From positions 124,001 to 188,000 of the forward strand of contig CAVOGL010000008.1 in assembly GCA_963695415.1 (NCBI GenBank): a stretch of 64,000 nucleotides of DNA, read 5' to 3'. Below, piece after piece: positions 49,425-58,353 of the stretch (position 1 is the first letter of the stretch; each line of letters begins with the position of its first letter). The notes below the pieces were generated by a model that saw only the letters and a program-made list of their open reading frames with translations, did no database searches and had not been told where the DNA came from. The DNA is from CAVXWV01 sp963695415 (lineage in GTDB: Bacteria; Chloroflexota; Anaerolineae; Anaerolineales; UBA4823). A program made the position numbers and the translations under genes.

Positions 49425-50072
49425 ATGTTGAAAAAGGTCGTTCTATTCAGTTTGTTAGCGGGTCTGGTGGGCTTGCTGGTGTTTGGAGCCGTCAACCGCA
49501 CATCAGCCCGCAGCCAGGAAGTTGGGAGCGGAGGCCAGGGGATCCAGCAAAACCGCTCGAACAAAAGCGCAGTTCAAAACGAGTACCAGGCGGAGACTCT
49601 CCGCAGAGGCCAGGGTGGTGGCTCAAATTTCTCTCAGCAGGAAAACCAGGGAAACGGAAATGAGCAATCTCTGAACCAGAGCCAGGGCTACGGGAAAGGT
49701 CAGGGAGCTGGCGGTAATGGAAATGGGATCGAGAATAATCCCGTGAATGCAGGTGAAGGTCAGGCACAGGTTACAAACGCGCTCGTGCTGGAAGGCACAG
49801 TGACTCAGGTCGATGAGGACATCCTGGTGTTGGAGACGAGTGCAGGAGAGACCATCGAAGTCAGCAACCGTGCCTGGTGGTACGCAAGCGATGCCGGGTT
49901 TGCGGTTCAGGTCGGGAACCAGCTGAGAGTCAGCGGATTTTATGAAAGCGAAGACCAGTTCGAGGTCATCTCGATGGAAAACCTGACCAATGGGCAGAGC
50001 GTGAGCCTGCGGGAAGAAACCGGTCGACCGATGTGGGCAGGTGGAGGGCGCGGGCGAGGCGGGAACCAGTAA
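49425..50072 (+). CDS. Secreted Gly/Asn/Gln-rich protein with OB-like domain
   Basis: A 215-residue exported protein: signal 'MLKKVVLFSLLAGLVGLLVFGAVNRTSA', then a low-complexity segment to about residue 110 rich in Gly, Asn and Gln. Residues 118-195 form a beta-rich domain ('LVLEGTVTQVDEDILVLETSAGETIEV', 'GNQLRVSGFYESEDQFEVISM') of the OB-fold style seen in DUF5666-like proteins, and the end is Gly/Arg-rich ('GGGRGRGGNQ'). AGGAG lies seven bases before the ATG. It follows the DUF4405 gene, suggesting co-expression. Function unknown. Confidence 0.68.
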   Translation: MLKKVVLFSLLAGLVGLLVFGAVNRTSARSQEVGSGGQGIQQNRSNKSAVQNEYQAETLRRGQGGGSNFSQQENQGNGNEQSLNQSQGYGKGQGAGGNGNGIENNPVNAGEGQAQVTNALVLEGTVTQVDEDILVLETSAGETIEVSNRAWWYASDAGFAVQVGNQLRVSGFYESEDQFEVISMENLTNGQSVSLREETGRPMWAGGGRGRGGNQ

Positions 50073-50101
50073 CGGAGTCACTAAATATCATCTTAAACCT
50101 C

Positions 50102-50165
50102 AGAATAGGCTCAGCAGTTCGGAGTAAAGAAGGATCCGCGCGAACTTGCTGAGTTTATTCTTTTT
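50102..50165 (+). terminator. Hairpin terminator after the secreted-protein gene
   Basis: GCTCAGCA near 50109-50116 pairs with TGCTGAG at 50148-50154, with further pairing of TTCG and CGAA inside and of GAATA with TATTC outside, and a T run follows at 50161-50165. It lies 30 bases past the stop and just before the converging APH-family gene. Confidence 0.65.
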
Positions 50166-51168
50166 ATGCGTCTGATCTTCGGGCAATCTCGATCGTACCA
50201 CCCGGCTCGAAATTCGACTTTAAATAATTCAGTGACTGGCGGCGGTCTTCCCCACCCTCGTCGGAAAACACAAGCTGCTGGCAGAAGATAGCAATGTCCT
50301 CGATGATGCGCGCGTAGCGGTAGTATGCCAGCGCAGCATGGTTGATCTCCGCTTCCCCATAACCCTGGTAGAAATATGCCTCCTCTTCCTCAGGCGGAAA
50401 CCTCTGCCCTCCCAACCCGGCACCCACAAACATCAGGTCCCGCTCCTTTGGAGCGAAGACCAGCGTGTCCCAATCGACCAGGTAGAGCGCGCCATCGAAA
50501 CCTGACAGCAGATTCCCGGCGTGAATATCACCATGGCACAAGATTAATTTCACAGGTCTTTTCGCCAATTGACTGGCAAAATGATCTGCCCGGTGGATAA
50601 GTTCCAGTATCAGATCGCGGTTTGCCTGCATCAGAGCAACAGTTTCGGCAGCAACGGGATCATTAACGATACCAGATGCCATCTGCGCCAGCAAAGTCTC
50701 CAGCAACCGTCTCCATCGATCAGAAAATTGATCGGAGCGAATGATGGGTGCCAGAAAGCGGGGGACATCCAGCGCATGAAAATTCTTTAGAGCTCTCCCA
50801 AATTCAATCCAGTGGCTGCTTGAAAGACTGGCAGCATAACCGTTTTGACCTTCAATGAACGGATACATGCTCAGGTTATAGGGTTCCATACTCGCCCAGA
50901 GTTTTCCGGTTTTCGCAGGAAAAGGAGGGATGACCTGTTTCAGCCCAAGATCATGGAGATATCTGGGAAGTACAACCGAAGCGAGATCGAGCTTTCCACG
51001 CCTCATCTTCACGAAGTAGCTGATCTGATTTTCAGAAGTGGCGCGATATATGGCTGTGTCCTGATCATACCCCCAGGGTAAAAATTCTAGCTGAACTGCA
51101 CTAACCTCAAATTCTGCTTGAATGCACGAAAGAATCCTCCCTTCCAGGATGTCAGGTTTCTCGATCAT
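50164..51168 (-). CDS. APH-family phosphotransferase
   Basis: A 334-residue kinase of the aminoglycoside-phosphotransferase/choline-kinase fold. Active-site motifs: 'LILCHGDIHAGNLL' (catalytic loop HGDxHxxN, near residue 211) and 'YLVDWDTLVFAPKERDLMFVG' (metal-binding DWD), similar to APH(9)-type spectinomycin kinases. The N-lobe has 'ISYFVKMRRG' with the probable ATP-binding Lys. It is the last gene of a three-gene operon (zinc-ribbon P-loop kinase, DUF4037, this) with a 32-base gap to DUF4037. The substrate could be a drug, an alcohol or a sugar. Resistance is not implied by the sequence alone. Confidence 0.8.
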   Translation of the reverse strand: MIEKPDILEGRILSCIQAEFEVSAVQLEFLPWGYDQDTAIYRATSENQISYFVKMRRGKLDLASVVLPRYLHDLGLKQVIPPFPAKTGKLWASMEPYNLSMYPFIEGQNGYAASLSSSHWIEFGRALKNFHALDVPRFLAPIIRSDQFSDRWRRLLETLLAQMASGIVNDPVAAETVALMQANRDLILELIHRADHFASQLAKRPVKLILCHGDIHAGNLLSGFDGALYLVDWDTLVFAPKERDLMFVGAGLGGQRFPPEEEEAYFYQGYGEAEINHAALAYYRYARIIEDIAIFCQQLVFSDEGGEDRRQSLNYLKSNFEPGGTIEIARRSDA

Positions 51169-51200
51169 GGCATTGACCAGGCGTGATTTTCACGAATTAA

Positions 51201-52273
51201 CTACGATTGTTTCCTCAGATAAGAAAGAGAGAGTTTGCCGAATTCCTCGTTCCACAGGATCAGGCTCCTTTCGTGCAGCCAGAACACCTGGTCGTCCAAC
51301 AGTACTTTCAAGGGAGGCTGGATTGCCCTGCGCAAACTGTTCCCGATCGCCCAAAAATCGTAATCGATGTGGTGGCGACCATTATCAACCACCTTTGCAT
51401 TTAAAACCGCCTTCGGGGCGATGTTCAGGGCGTTCTGCGCGGCGAGCAAAATCCGGGCAGCTTCGCCGATCTTATGCTTCTACCTGTCTGCCAATCTGAA
51501 GACTGGAAGATTGACTCGAAGACAGGTTCCAGGTCCGCGGCAATGGGAAGCCGCTTGAAGAGCGTGCCGAACCACTTCTTGTAGGGATAATATTTACGGC
51601 TGACCATAAAAGCAATGCGCATCAGGCGCTGGACGATTTTAGCAGCCTGGATACGGAGACCCAGCTGATCTCCTCTGGATCCAATTCGACCGATTGGGAA
51701 CCAATCCCCCCCGACCATGTTCCACTCGTTCATCAGCAGGAACCTGAGCACATTGTCCGGGTAATATTCGAGCAGCTCCCGCACCCGGGTCAGTGCGCCG
51801 CTGTCGTCCCGGTACACGATGCCGGAGGTGATCTCAAGCAGGTGCTGCTCGGATACCTGAAGCCATTTGCTTTCATGCAAGGGGAAGGTTTTCAACCCGC
51901 CGTAAAAATCCAGCGTGTCCAGCACTGTGCTGACCCAGACGTTGTACATGATCGCTTTAGTGGTGTCCTGGACATCCTTCTTGGGATCTTTCCAGAACAT
52001 CTCAAACCCGTGAAAACTGTCCGGTAACCGCTCACGGAATACGCTCGTCAATTTTTCGGCATATCGAGGCTGGTCAGCCTGAGACAGGAAGATCGTCACA
52101 CGCGGTCCCCAATTGTGGTCCATCGACACTTCGTCGTCCAACCCGAAGGTTTCGGAACACATGCCAATAGTGCCTGCAGCATACTGTAATTCCGGGAAAT
52201 TTTGTGCGAGCAAAGGCTCAATCTCCTTCTCGTACAGCAGGCGAGAAAGTTCCAGGCTGGGAATAAATTTCAT
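51201..52273 (-). CDS. DUF4037 protein, nucleotidyltransferase-like (one frame break)
   Basis: About 357 residues when joined. It has the DUF4037 hallmarks: 'AAGTIGMCSETFGLDDEVSMDHNWGPRVTIFLS' near the start, where the D/H positions mimic the metal site of nucleotidyltransferases, then 'TLDFYGGLKTFPLHESKWLQVSEQHLLEITSGIVYRD' and 'EWNMVGGDWFPIGRIGSRGDQLGLRIQAAKIVQRLMRIAFMVSRKYYPYKKWFG'. The frame changes between 51470 and 51490; the rest reads 'KIGEAARILLAAQNALNI ... NGRHHIDYDFW ... LSLSYLRKQS'. ATG overlaps the stop of the kinase gene before it (ATGA). DUF4037 is of unknown role; relatives are found with kinases, so a modified small molecule or nucleic acid substrate is possible. Confidence 0.78.
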
Positions 52274-52929
52274 TGGGTCCTCCTCTCCTTGATATATTTT
52301 TTCTGGTGCTGGTGGATCCAGGCTGCCACCTGATGCGCTGTCTCATCGATCGAGCGGCTGCCCGTGTCCAGAATCGTGATTGGGGGCTGGGTTTTAGCGT
52401 GATCGTACTCGATGAACCACAGGTTGAAATCCTGGTGCTTCTCCATAAATATGGGATCACTGCATCCTCGCCAGGAAGGTCGTTGAAGCAACCGCTGTCT
52501 CAGGATTTCGCCCGAACACACAAGTGCAAGATAATGAATCTCAGAAAAATACCTGCGCTCAATGCAGTTTTCCAGATTCCCTGGCACTCCCGCACCTGCA
52601 CCAAAAAGCACAACGGGGATACCAGACTGGTGGATATTTTTGCACATGCGCAGCCAGGTTTCGAAGAAACTGCGGTAATTATCACCCGGAGTGTCGAACT
52701 CGTGACGCCAGAGGATGTCACTGTCTATCGGTAGTACGCCTTGACATCTACCGGTGAGATAATTACATACTGTCGATTTGCCAGTACCACTGGCGCCAGA
52801 AACAACCAGTAAGGGCAGATATTTAAATGGATGCTGGAAGCCGCATTCCGGGCAAACAGCATAGGGACCGGTCGGGTCGATGATTTTATCAGCACGATAA
52901 ATCCCACATCGATGACATACGTTCAACAC
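52270..52929 (-). CDS. P-loop kinase-like protein with N-terminal zinc ribbon
   Basis: A 219-residue protein. The first 32 residues hold a zinc ribbon ('CHRCGIYRADKIIDPTGPYAVCPECGF', two CxxC pairs). A P-loop follows in 'LLVVSGASGTGKSTVCNYL', then 'PIDSDILWRHEF' (Asp pair typical of small-molecule kinases), 'VVLFGAGAG' and 'CSGEILRQRLLQRPSWRG' (Arg-rich lid). It resembles shikimate/nucleotide-kinase-like AAA proteins. It is the first gene of the operon with DUF4037 and the APH-family gene, with overlapping start and stop. Its substrate is not known. The spacer upstream (52930-53148) holds no gene. Confidence 0.78.
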   Translation of the reverse strand: MLNVCHRCGIYRADKIIDPTGPYAVCPECGFQHPFKYLPLLVVSGASGTGKSTVCNYLTGRCQGVLPIDSDILWRHEFDTPGDNYRSFFETWLRMCKNIHQSGIPVVLFGAGAGVPGNLENCIERRYFSEIHYLALVCSGEILRQRLLQRPSWRGCSDPIFMEKHQDFNLWFIEYDHAKTQPPITILDTGSRSIDETAHQVAAWIHQHQKKYIKERRTQ

Positions 52930-53148
52930 GAATTTTTACTCCTGGTCTGACCCTTTGGATTTACAGCCTGCAATCAATTATCTTTTCTGCGTGACGAATA
53001 CAAACTATTGGGGTTAAGTCCTTTAATATTTACCAAAACCTTTGTTAGTATTTTCACAATCAAATAGTGCTACAAGCATTATAATGGTAGATCAATTATA
53101 GAAAAAACAACAGGCTGATATAGCCTGAACCAAACCTGGAGGTACAGA

Positions 53149-54746
53149 ATGGCTAACGTTATGGGGAACCCGAGTAATTTCGGGTTAGAAAATCATGGAC
53201 TTCAAAACCTAAACATGGAATACTGGACCCTGGCGACACCAGCATTGATCGAGCGCGTGGTTTCACGCAGGGAAGGTATCCTTGCTCACGAAGGAGCTGT
53301 TGTCGTTCGTACAGGAAATCACACTGGAAGGGCTGCGAATGATAAATTTATCGTCAAGGAAGATGTTCATGGGGACTCGATTTGGTGGGGTAAGGTCAAT
53401 CGACCCATAGATGAGGAATATTTCGACCAGCTTCACCTGCGCATGAACGCCTATTTCCAGGGTCGAGACATCTTCATACAGGATACAACCGCGGGCGCAG
53501 ATCCAAAATATAAACTACCTGTACGCATCATCACTGAGAAAGCAACCCACAGCCTGTTTGCCCGGGACCTTTTCCTGCGCCTACCTACCGACCAACTCGC
53601 CAGCCATGTGCCCGAATTCACGATCCTGCACGCACCAGGCTTTCGAGCTATTCCAGAGATCGATGGGACCAATTCCGACATCTTCATCATTCTAAACTTC
53701 GCAAAAAAGATGGTGTTGATCGGAGGTACCGCATATGCAGGAGAAATTAAGAAATCGATCTTTTCGATCTTAATTACCTGCTTCCTCCGCAGGGTGTGCT
53801 GCCGATGCACTGCTCGGCGACGACCGGGGCAGATGGTGATGTGGCACTATTTTTCGGTTTATCCGGGACAGGAAAAACCACGCTCTCATCCGATGAAGAA
53901 CGAGGCATGATTGGTGATGATGAACATGGCTGGGGTGATGACGGCATCTTTAATTTCGAAGGAGGTTGCTACGCTAAAGTAATCAGGTTGAGTGAGAAAT
54001 GGGAACCTCTCATCTGGGGCGCCACCCGGCGCTTCGGTACAATCCTGGAGAATGTGAGTATCGATGCATATTCACGCCGGATCGATTTTAATGACGACAG
54101 TTTCACTGAAAACACGCGCGCAGCTTACCCGGTTGGATTTTTGCCCAACAGCATCCCATCCGGTTTAGGCGATCACCCGAAAAACATATTCTTCCTGACC
54201 GCAGACGCCTCGGGCGTACTCCCTCCAATATCACGCCTCACACCGGAACAAGCCCTGTACCATTTTCTCTCCGGTTACACTTCCAAGCTGGCAGGGACGG
54301 AAAAAGGTGTTGGCAGCGAACCACAGGCTACATTCTCAACCTGCTTTGGGGCGCCTTTCATGCCCAGGCACCCGACAGTTTACGCAAAATTACTCGGGGA
54401 GAAACTGGCTGAACATGGGTCTCAGGTATGGTTGGTAAACACAGGTTGGACTGGAGGCCCTTACGGTGTTGGTGAACGGATAGAATTACCTTACACGCGG
54501 GCGATGGTCAGTGCAGCGCTGAAAGGTCAACTTGATAATGTGCCGGTGCGCATCGATCCACACTTCGGTCTGCCAGTGCCTCAATCTTGCCCTGGGGTAC
54601 CAGCCCATGTGCTGGATCCAAGGGGCAGTTACCACGATCCTGAGCAATATGACCAGCAAGCAGAAGCTCTGGTTGCAAGATTCCACAAGAATTTCGAGCA
54701 ATTTGCCGGGATTGTTTCACAAGAGGTGATCGCAGCAGGACCGTAG
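53149..54746 (+). CDS. pckA: Phosphoenolpyruvate carboxykinase (ATP) (one frame break)
   Basis: A PEP carboxykinase of about 532 residues that turns oxaloacetate and ATP into PEP and CO2, the first step of gluconeogenesis, in the cytosol. Motifs in order: 'RTGNHTGRAANDKFIV' (substrate Arg), 'GGTAYAGEIKKSIFS', 'MHCSATTGADGDVALFFGLSGTGKTTLSSDEERGMIGDDEHGWGDD' (the kinase-1a P-loop GLSGTGKT and the metal site) and 'GGPYGVGERIELPYTRAMV' near the end. A missing A at 53772-53773 changes 'ILNYLLPPQGVLPMHC' to a wrong frame; the rest fits the ATP-type enzymes. GGAGG lies six bases before ATG at 53149. Stops 36 bases from the converging MFS gene. Confidence 0.93.
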
Positions 54747-54782
54747 GTTTAGTATGAGCGGCAGGTGGTTTGGACTTTGTTG

Positions 54783-56135
54783 TTAGACTTCATCCGGAAG
54801 TTCTTCTTCCAGATAACGCAGTCTTGGATTGGCAATCGCCCACGCGCAGGCTGCCAGCAGGCACAAACCTGAAACCACAAAACCCAGTCCGATTCCCCTG
54901 CCAGGACCGCTGCCGATCAGGGTTCCAATAAAACCAGAGCCCAAAACTCCCTCCACTGACATCGAGGGCTCCAGGACAAAATCGGCGATGAACCCCGCCA
55001 GAAGGAATGCGAGCGGCATCACAGACCGGGAGATCATGTTGCGGATGGCGAACACCCTGCCCTGCACTTGCGGCGCGACTTTCGTTTGGAAAACTGCCTG
55101 ACTGGTACCAGATGCCAATGGGATACTGGACAACATGATGAACATCCCAATCCCGGTGACTACCACGAGAGGTGAGAGACCGGCAACGGCTAAGCCCACA
55201 CTCGAGAGAGCAATAAAACCTATCACAGCAGGTATCTTTCTGTTTTTGGGTCCTCCCCAGGCGCTGAGAATCAGGCTGCCAACAAGAGTACCCGCGCCAA
55301 TCGTCATCTGTACCAAACCAAATTCCCTGGCAGTGTGCTGCGCAAGGATCATCGGACCCAGGAGCACCATGGAAAAATTCAGGAAGAAATTAACCAGGGC
55401 ATAGAACCATAATAAGGAAAACAAACCGCTTCGCTGGCGCAGGTAATGCCAGCCAAAAACAGCGTCTCGCCAGAATTGGAACCGGGAACCTTTGCCGGCT
55501 TCCTCGTTCACAGCTTGTTCCTGAGTATCTTCCCTCAATTCTGGTTGAGGGATTGGGATGAAGAGTAATGCGGCGATGGCAAAAAAATAGGTGACAAAAT
55601 CGATCATGATGATGCCGCGCAGTCCTATAGCGACGAACAAGAAACCCGCCAGAAGTGGGGTAAGCAGCGCTTCAAGCGCCTGACCCATGCTGCTCAACCC
55701 TGACGCCCGCGCAAGGTCCTTCTTGGGCACAAGCATGGTGATCGATGCAGTATAAGCTGGCTCCTGGAAGGCGCCAAGAACCGAATTTAAAGCAGCCACC
55801 AGGTAGATCATCCAGACCTCCAGGCTCGCGCCAGCCAGCAGAAAAAACACCAACAAGGTGATCAGGGCACTGCCTGTGTCTGAGATAATCAATATTAGTT
55901 TTCGATTCCAGCGGTCCGCCAGCGAGCCAGCGATTGGGGATAAAAAGATGCGCGGCAGGCTTCCAAAAAGCACCGTGAGGGCAAAGGGTGTTGCCTGTCC
56001 AGTTTCGGTATAAAGCCAGACGCCGAGGCTGAAGCTGGTCAGACCGGAGCCCAGCATCGAGATGAGCTGCCCGATCCAGATAATGACAAAGTTACGCATG
56101 GATTGTGGTGGGGTTATTTCAGCAGCAGCTTGCAT
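54783..56135 (-). CDS. MFS transporter (DHA1/MFS_3-like)
   Basis: A 450-residue permease with about 12 helices. It resembles the MFS_3/enterobactin-exporter-like group: 'NFVIIWIGQLISMLGSGLTSFSLGVWLYTETGQATPFALTVLFGSLPRIFLSPIAGSLADRWNRKLILIISD' holds the signature loop (GxxxDRxxRR-like SLADRWNRK). 'QTKVAPQVQGRVFAIRNM' is typical for the second half. An ArsR-like regulator gene lies two bases upstream and is probably co-transcribed, so the regulator may respond to the exported compound. The substrate is not evident. Confidence 0.87.
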   Translation of the reverse strand: MQAAAEITPPQSMRNFVIIWIGQLISMLGSGLTSFSLGVWLYTETGQATPFALTVLFGSLPRIFLSPIAGSLADRWNRKLILIISDTGSALITLLVFFLLAGASLEVWMIYLVAALNSVLGAFQEPAYTASITMLVPKKDLARASGLSSMGQALEALLTPLLAGFLFVAIGLRGIIMIDFVTYFFAIAALLFIPIPQPELREDTQEQAVNEEAGKGSRFQFWRDAVFGWHYLRQRSGLFSLLWFYALVNFFLNFSMVLLGPMILAQHTAREFGLVQMTIGAGTLVGSLILSAWGGPKNRKIPAVIGFIALSSVGLAVAGLSPLVVVTGIGMFIMLSSIPLASGTSQAVFQTKVAPQVQGRVFAIRNMISRSVMPLAFLLAGFIADFVLEPSMSVEGVLGSGFIGTLIGSGPGRGIGLGFVVSGLCLLAACAWAIANPRLRYLEEELPDEV

Positions 56136-56137
56136 CG

Positions 56138-56788
56138 CTATGCTCCGTCCTCATGAGGGTAATAGAAAGTGGGATAGAAAGCGACGGTCAGGGCATATTG
56201 ATGCGTTTCTTCGGCTGCAGATGCATCTACCCCGCTCTGTTCAGAAATTTCGCGGTCAGCTTGCTCAACTTCTTCAATCATGGCACAAAGTCTTTCCTGC
56301 AGATCCTGAACTTTTCTTTCAGTCAGGTTTGCGAGTGTTCGGTTGAGAATCACCTGGCGAGGGTGCTCCTGTGCACCTTGCTCAAGCTCCAGCCTGCGAG
56401 CCTGGATGCTGCGCAGAAGATCTTCCCGCGTAGTATCCAGGGTGGTTTGCATGATGGTATAGATAAACTCTTTCCCATCGAAAGTATCGAAAGTCAGTAG
56501 AGATTTATCAACATCCAAAGAACGGGCTGTAGCTGCGTAAATTTTTTCAATCAGGTTCCCAACCTGCCTTGTTTCAGATACCCGGATAAGATCATGTTTT
56601 TCGAGCAAACTGATGTGGTAATACAGCTTCGAGGAGCTCAAACCCAATTTTTCCGCAATCTCTCCCACAGTCTGAGGGTGTGTGATTAAGATTTCGAGCA
56701 CCTGGTTCCTCAGCGGATCAGCAACAACCTTCAATGTATCCAAATCCTTAATCACAAAAGTGTCTTCAGGTATATATTTGCTATTCAT
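56138..56788 (-). CDS. ArsR-like winged-helix regulator with coiled-coil C-terminus
   Basis: A 216-residue transcription regulator. Residues 12-85 are a winged helix of the ArsR/HTH_20 type ('DLDTLKVVADPLRNQVLEILITHPQTVGEIAEKLGLSSSKLYYHISLLEKHDLIRVSE'). The rest is rich in Glu, Arg and Leu with coiled-coil pattern ('EHPRQVILNRTLANLTERKVQDLQERLCAMIEEVEQADREIS'), and ends 'ALTVAFYPTFYYPHEDGA'. No CxC metal site of classic ArsR is present, so the signal is something other than arsenic-type metal. It precedes the MFS gene by two bases and likely regulates it. Confidence 0.82.
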   Translation of the reverse strand: MNSKYIPEDTFVIKDLDTLKVVADPLRNQVLEILITHPQTVGEIAEKLGLSSSKLYYHISLLEKHDLIRVSETRQVGNLIEKIYAATARSLDVDKSLLTFDTFDGKEFIYTIMQTTLDTTREDLLRSIQARRLELEQGAQEHPRQVILNRTLANLTERKVQDLQERLCAMIEEVEQADREISEQSGVDASAAEETHQYALTVAFYPTFYYPHEDGA

Positions 56789-56940
56789 TCAACATTCCTT
56801 GTACGCAAAAAAAATTTTTACCGCTCACAATATTATTTTATGAAAGAAAACCAAACCTGTCAACAAATTAACATCGATTCAAATAAATTTCTTAAGGTCA
56901 AAACTGTATTGTTTGGGATAATCTCATAAGATCCCATCTC

Positions 56941-58335
56941 ATGATTACGATCCCCACGCTAAAAACAGGAAATTACGAAATCGACCATGCATTCCGCATC
57001 GCGGTAGGTGATCTGGCTGGAAACATACAGAACTACCAGGGCGGACTGCTTGAGAAAGCAGAACCATGCTTGATGGCTGGCATGGATTACAACACACCCT
57101 GGACGCGCGACGCAGCCATCAACACCTGGTATGGGTTGGGATTATTGGCGCCCGAAATCGCAAAAAACACACTGCTTTCGGTGCTCGAGAGAAGGAACCA
57201 AACTGTACAGATCGGCGGGCAATATTGGGATGCTATCGTTTGGGTGACCGGCGCCTGGCAGGCATATTTATACTCTGGGGATAAATCACTGCTTGCGCTG
57301 ACGTATGTTGCGGCGCGAAATTCGATCCAATTCTTCGAAGAAACGGAATATGACCTGAAGGATGGACTCTTCCGCGGAGGCGGGTGCTTTCAAGACGGCG
57401 TGGCTGCCTACCCTGATGCTTTCATAATGCCAGATTATCAGAGCGGGATCCTTTCGTGGGTCGATCATTTCCCCGATAAAAAGTCAATCCCAGGTTATGG
57501 ACTGCCGATGAAAGCCCTATCCACAAATTGCCTTTACTACAGCGCATACAATATCCTGTGGGAGATGGCGGCTGAGCTTGGCTGGACTGCGCCAACCAAC
57601 TGGCGGGGAAAAGCGGAAGCATTAAAAGATGCGATCAATAAAAGTTTTTGGGATGAATCTAACAAGAAATACCGTTATCTCATTGATGTAGAAGACACCC
57701 AGGAACGTGAAGAGGGGTTTGGAAACGCGTTTGCGCTGATATTTGGAGTGGCAACTCCTGAACAATCGGAACAGGTGATCAAAAACCAGACAATCACTGC
57801 CCACGGAATCCCCTGTATCTGGCCAAGTTATGAACGTTACAACAGTCCAGACGGTTTGTCGTTCGGACGCCACAGCGGGACGATCTGGCCACAGGTAAAC
57901 GCTGCCTGGGCAGATGCTCTGGTAGTGCACGGGCACAGAGAAATGGCGTACCGTGAAACAGAATCTCTGGCAAAGAAAGCCTGCCGCGACATGCAGTTCG
58001 TTGAGATTTACCATCCAATCCATGGAGCACCATATGGCGGGTTGCAAGAAAATCCAAAAGAGCGTAAGATCGTCACCTGGGAAGCGTGTAATCGCCAATC
58101 ATGGTGCGCCTCCGGTTTCATTTTCATGGTGTTAAAAACGTTTTTTGGGATGAATTTTTCCAAAGAGGGGATTGATTTTCACCCATATCTACCTGAAAGC
58201 GTCGATTCTATCGAGCTTCAAAACCTGCCTTATCGCAGAGCAAACCTGAATATCCGGATTGAACGCAGGTCGTCAAAAACAGAAGTATCAATCCCGGCGG
58301 AGAGTGAAGGTAACCTGTTCATCGAAATCAGTTAA
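56941..58335 (+). CDS. Six-hairpin glycosidase (amylo-glucosidase/GH63/MGH-like)
   Basis: A 464-residue (alpha/alpha)6-barrel enzyme without signal peptide. Typical clues: 'MDYNTPWTRDAAINTWYGLGLLAPEIAKNTLLSVLE', 'IGGQYWDAIVWVTGAWQAYLYSGD', 'DGLFRGGGCFQDGVAAYPDA' and 'GTIWPQVNAAWADALVVHG ... QSWCASGFIFMVLKTFFGMNF'. The WTRD and G(C)FQDG acidic residues fit the catalytic region of GH37/GH63/MGH-like enzymes, but the exact family is uncertain. It starts about 150 bases after the divergent regulator with no clear ribosome site. The chelatase-like membrane gene follows by 18 bases. Expected role is hydrolysis of a glucosidic or mannosidic bond in the cytosol. Confidence 0.7.
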   Translation: MITIPTLKTGNYEIDHAFRIAVGDLAGNIQNYQGGLLEKAEPCLMAGMDYNTPWTRDAAINTWYGLGLLAPEIAKNTLLSVLERRNQTVQIGGQYWDAIVWVTGAWQAYLYSGDKSLLALTYVAARNSIQFFEETEYDLKDGLFRGGGCFQDGVAAYPDAFIMPDYQSGILSWVDHFPDKKSIPGYGLPMKALSTNCLYYSAYNILWEMAAELGWTAPTNWRGKAEALKDAINKSFWDESNKKYRYLIDVEDTQEREEGFGNAFALIFGVATPEQSEQVIKNQTITAHGIPCIWPSYERYNSPDGLSFGRHSGTIWPQVNAAWADALVVHGHREMAYRETESLAKKACRDMQFVEIYHPIHGAPYGGLQENPKERKIVTWEACNRQSWCASGFIFMVLKTFFGMNFSKEGIDFHPYLPESVDSIELQNLPYRRANLNIRIERRSSKTEVSIPAESEGNLFIEIS

Positions 58336-58353
58336 ATATAAAAATAGGGAAAA

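Noticed and set aside
50164..51168. APH-family gene as an acquired antibiotic-resistance gene
   Set aside because: The fold is shared by many sugar and choline kinases, the gene sits in a conserved-looking operon, and there is no mobile element nearby.
53149..54746. pckA as a true pseudogene
   Set aside because: All active-site motifs are intact on either side of a single missing A in a short run, and similar errors occur in nine other genes of the window.
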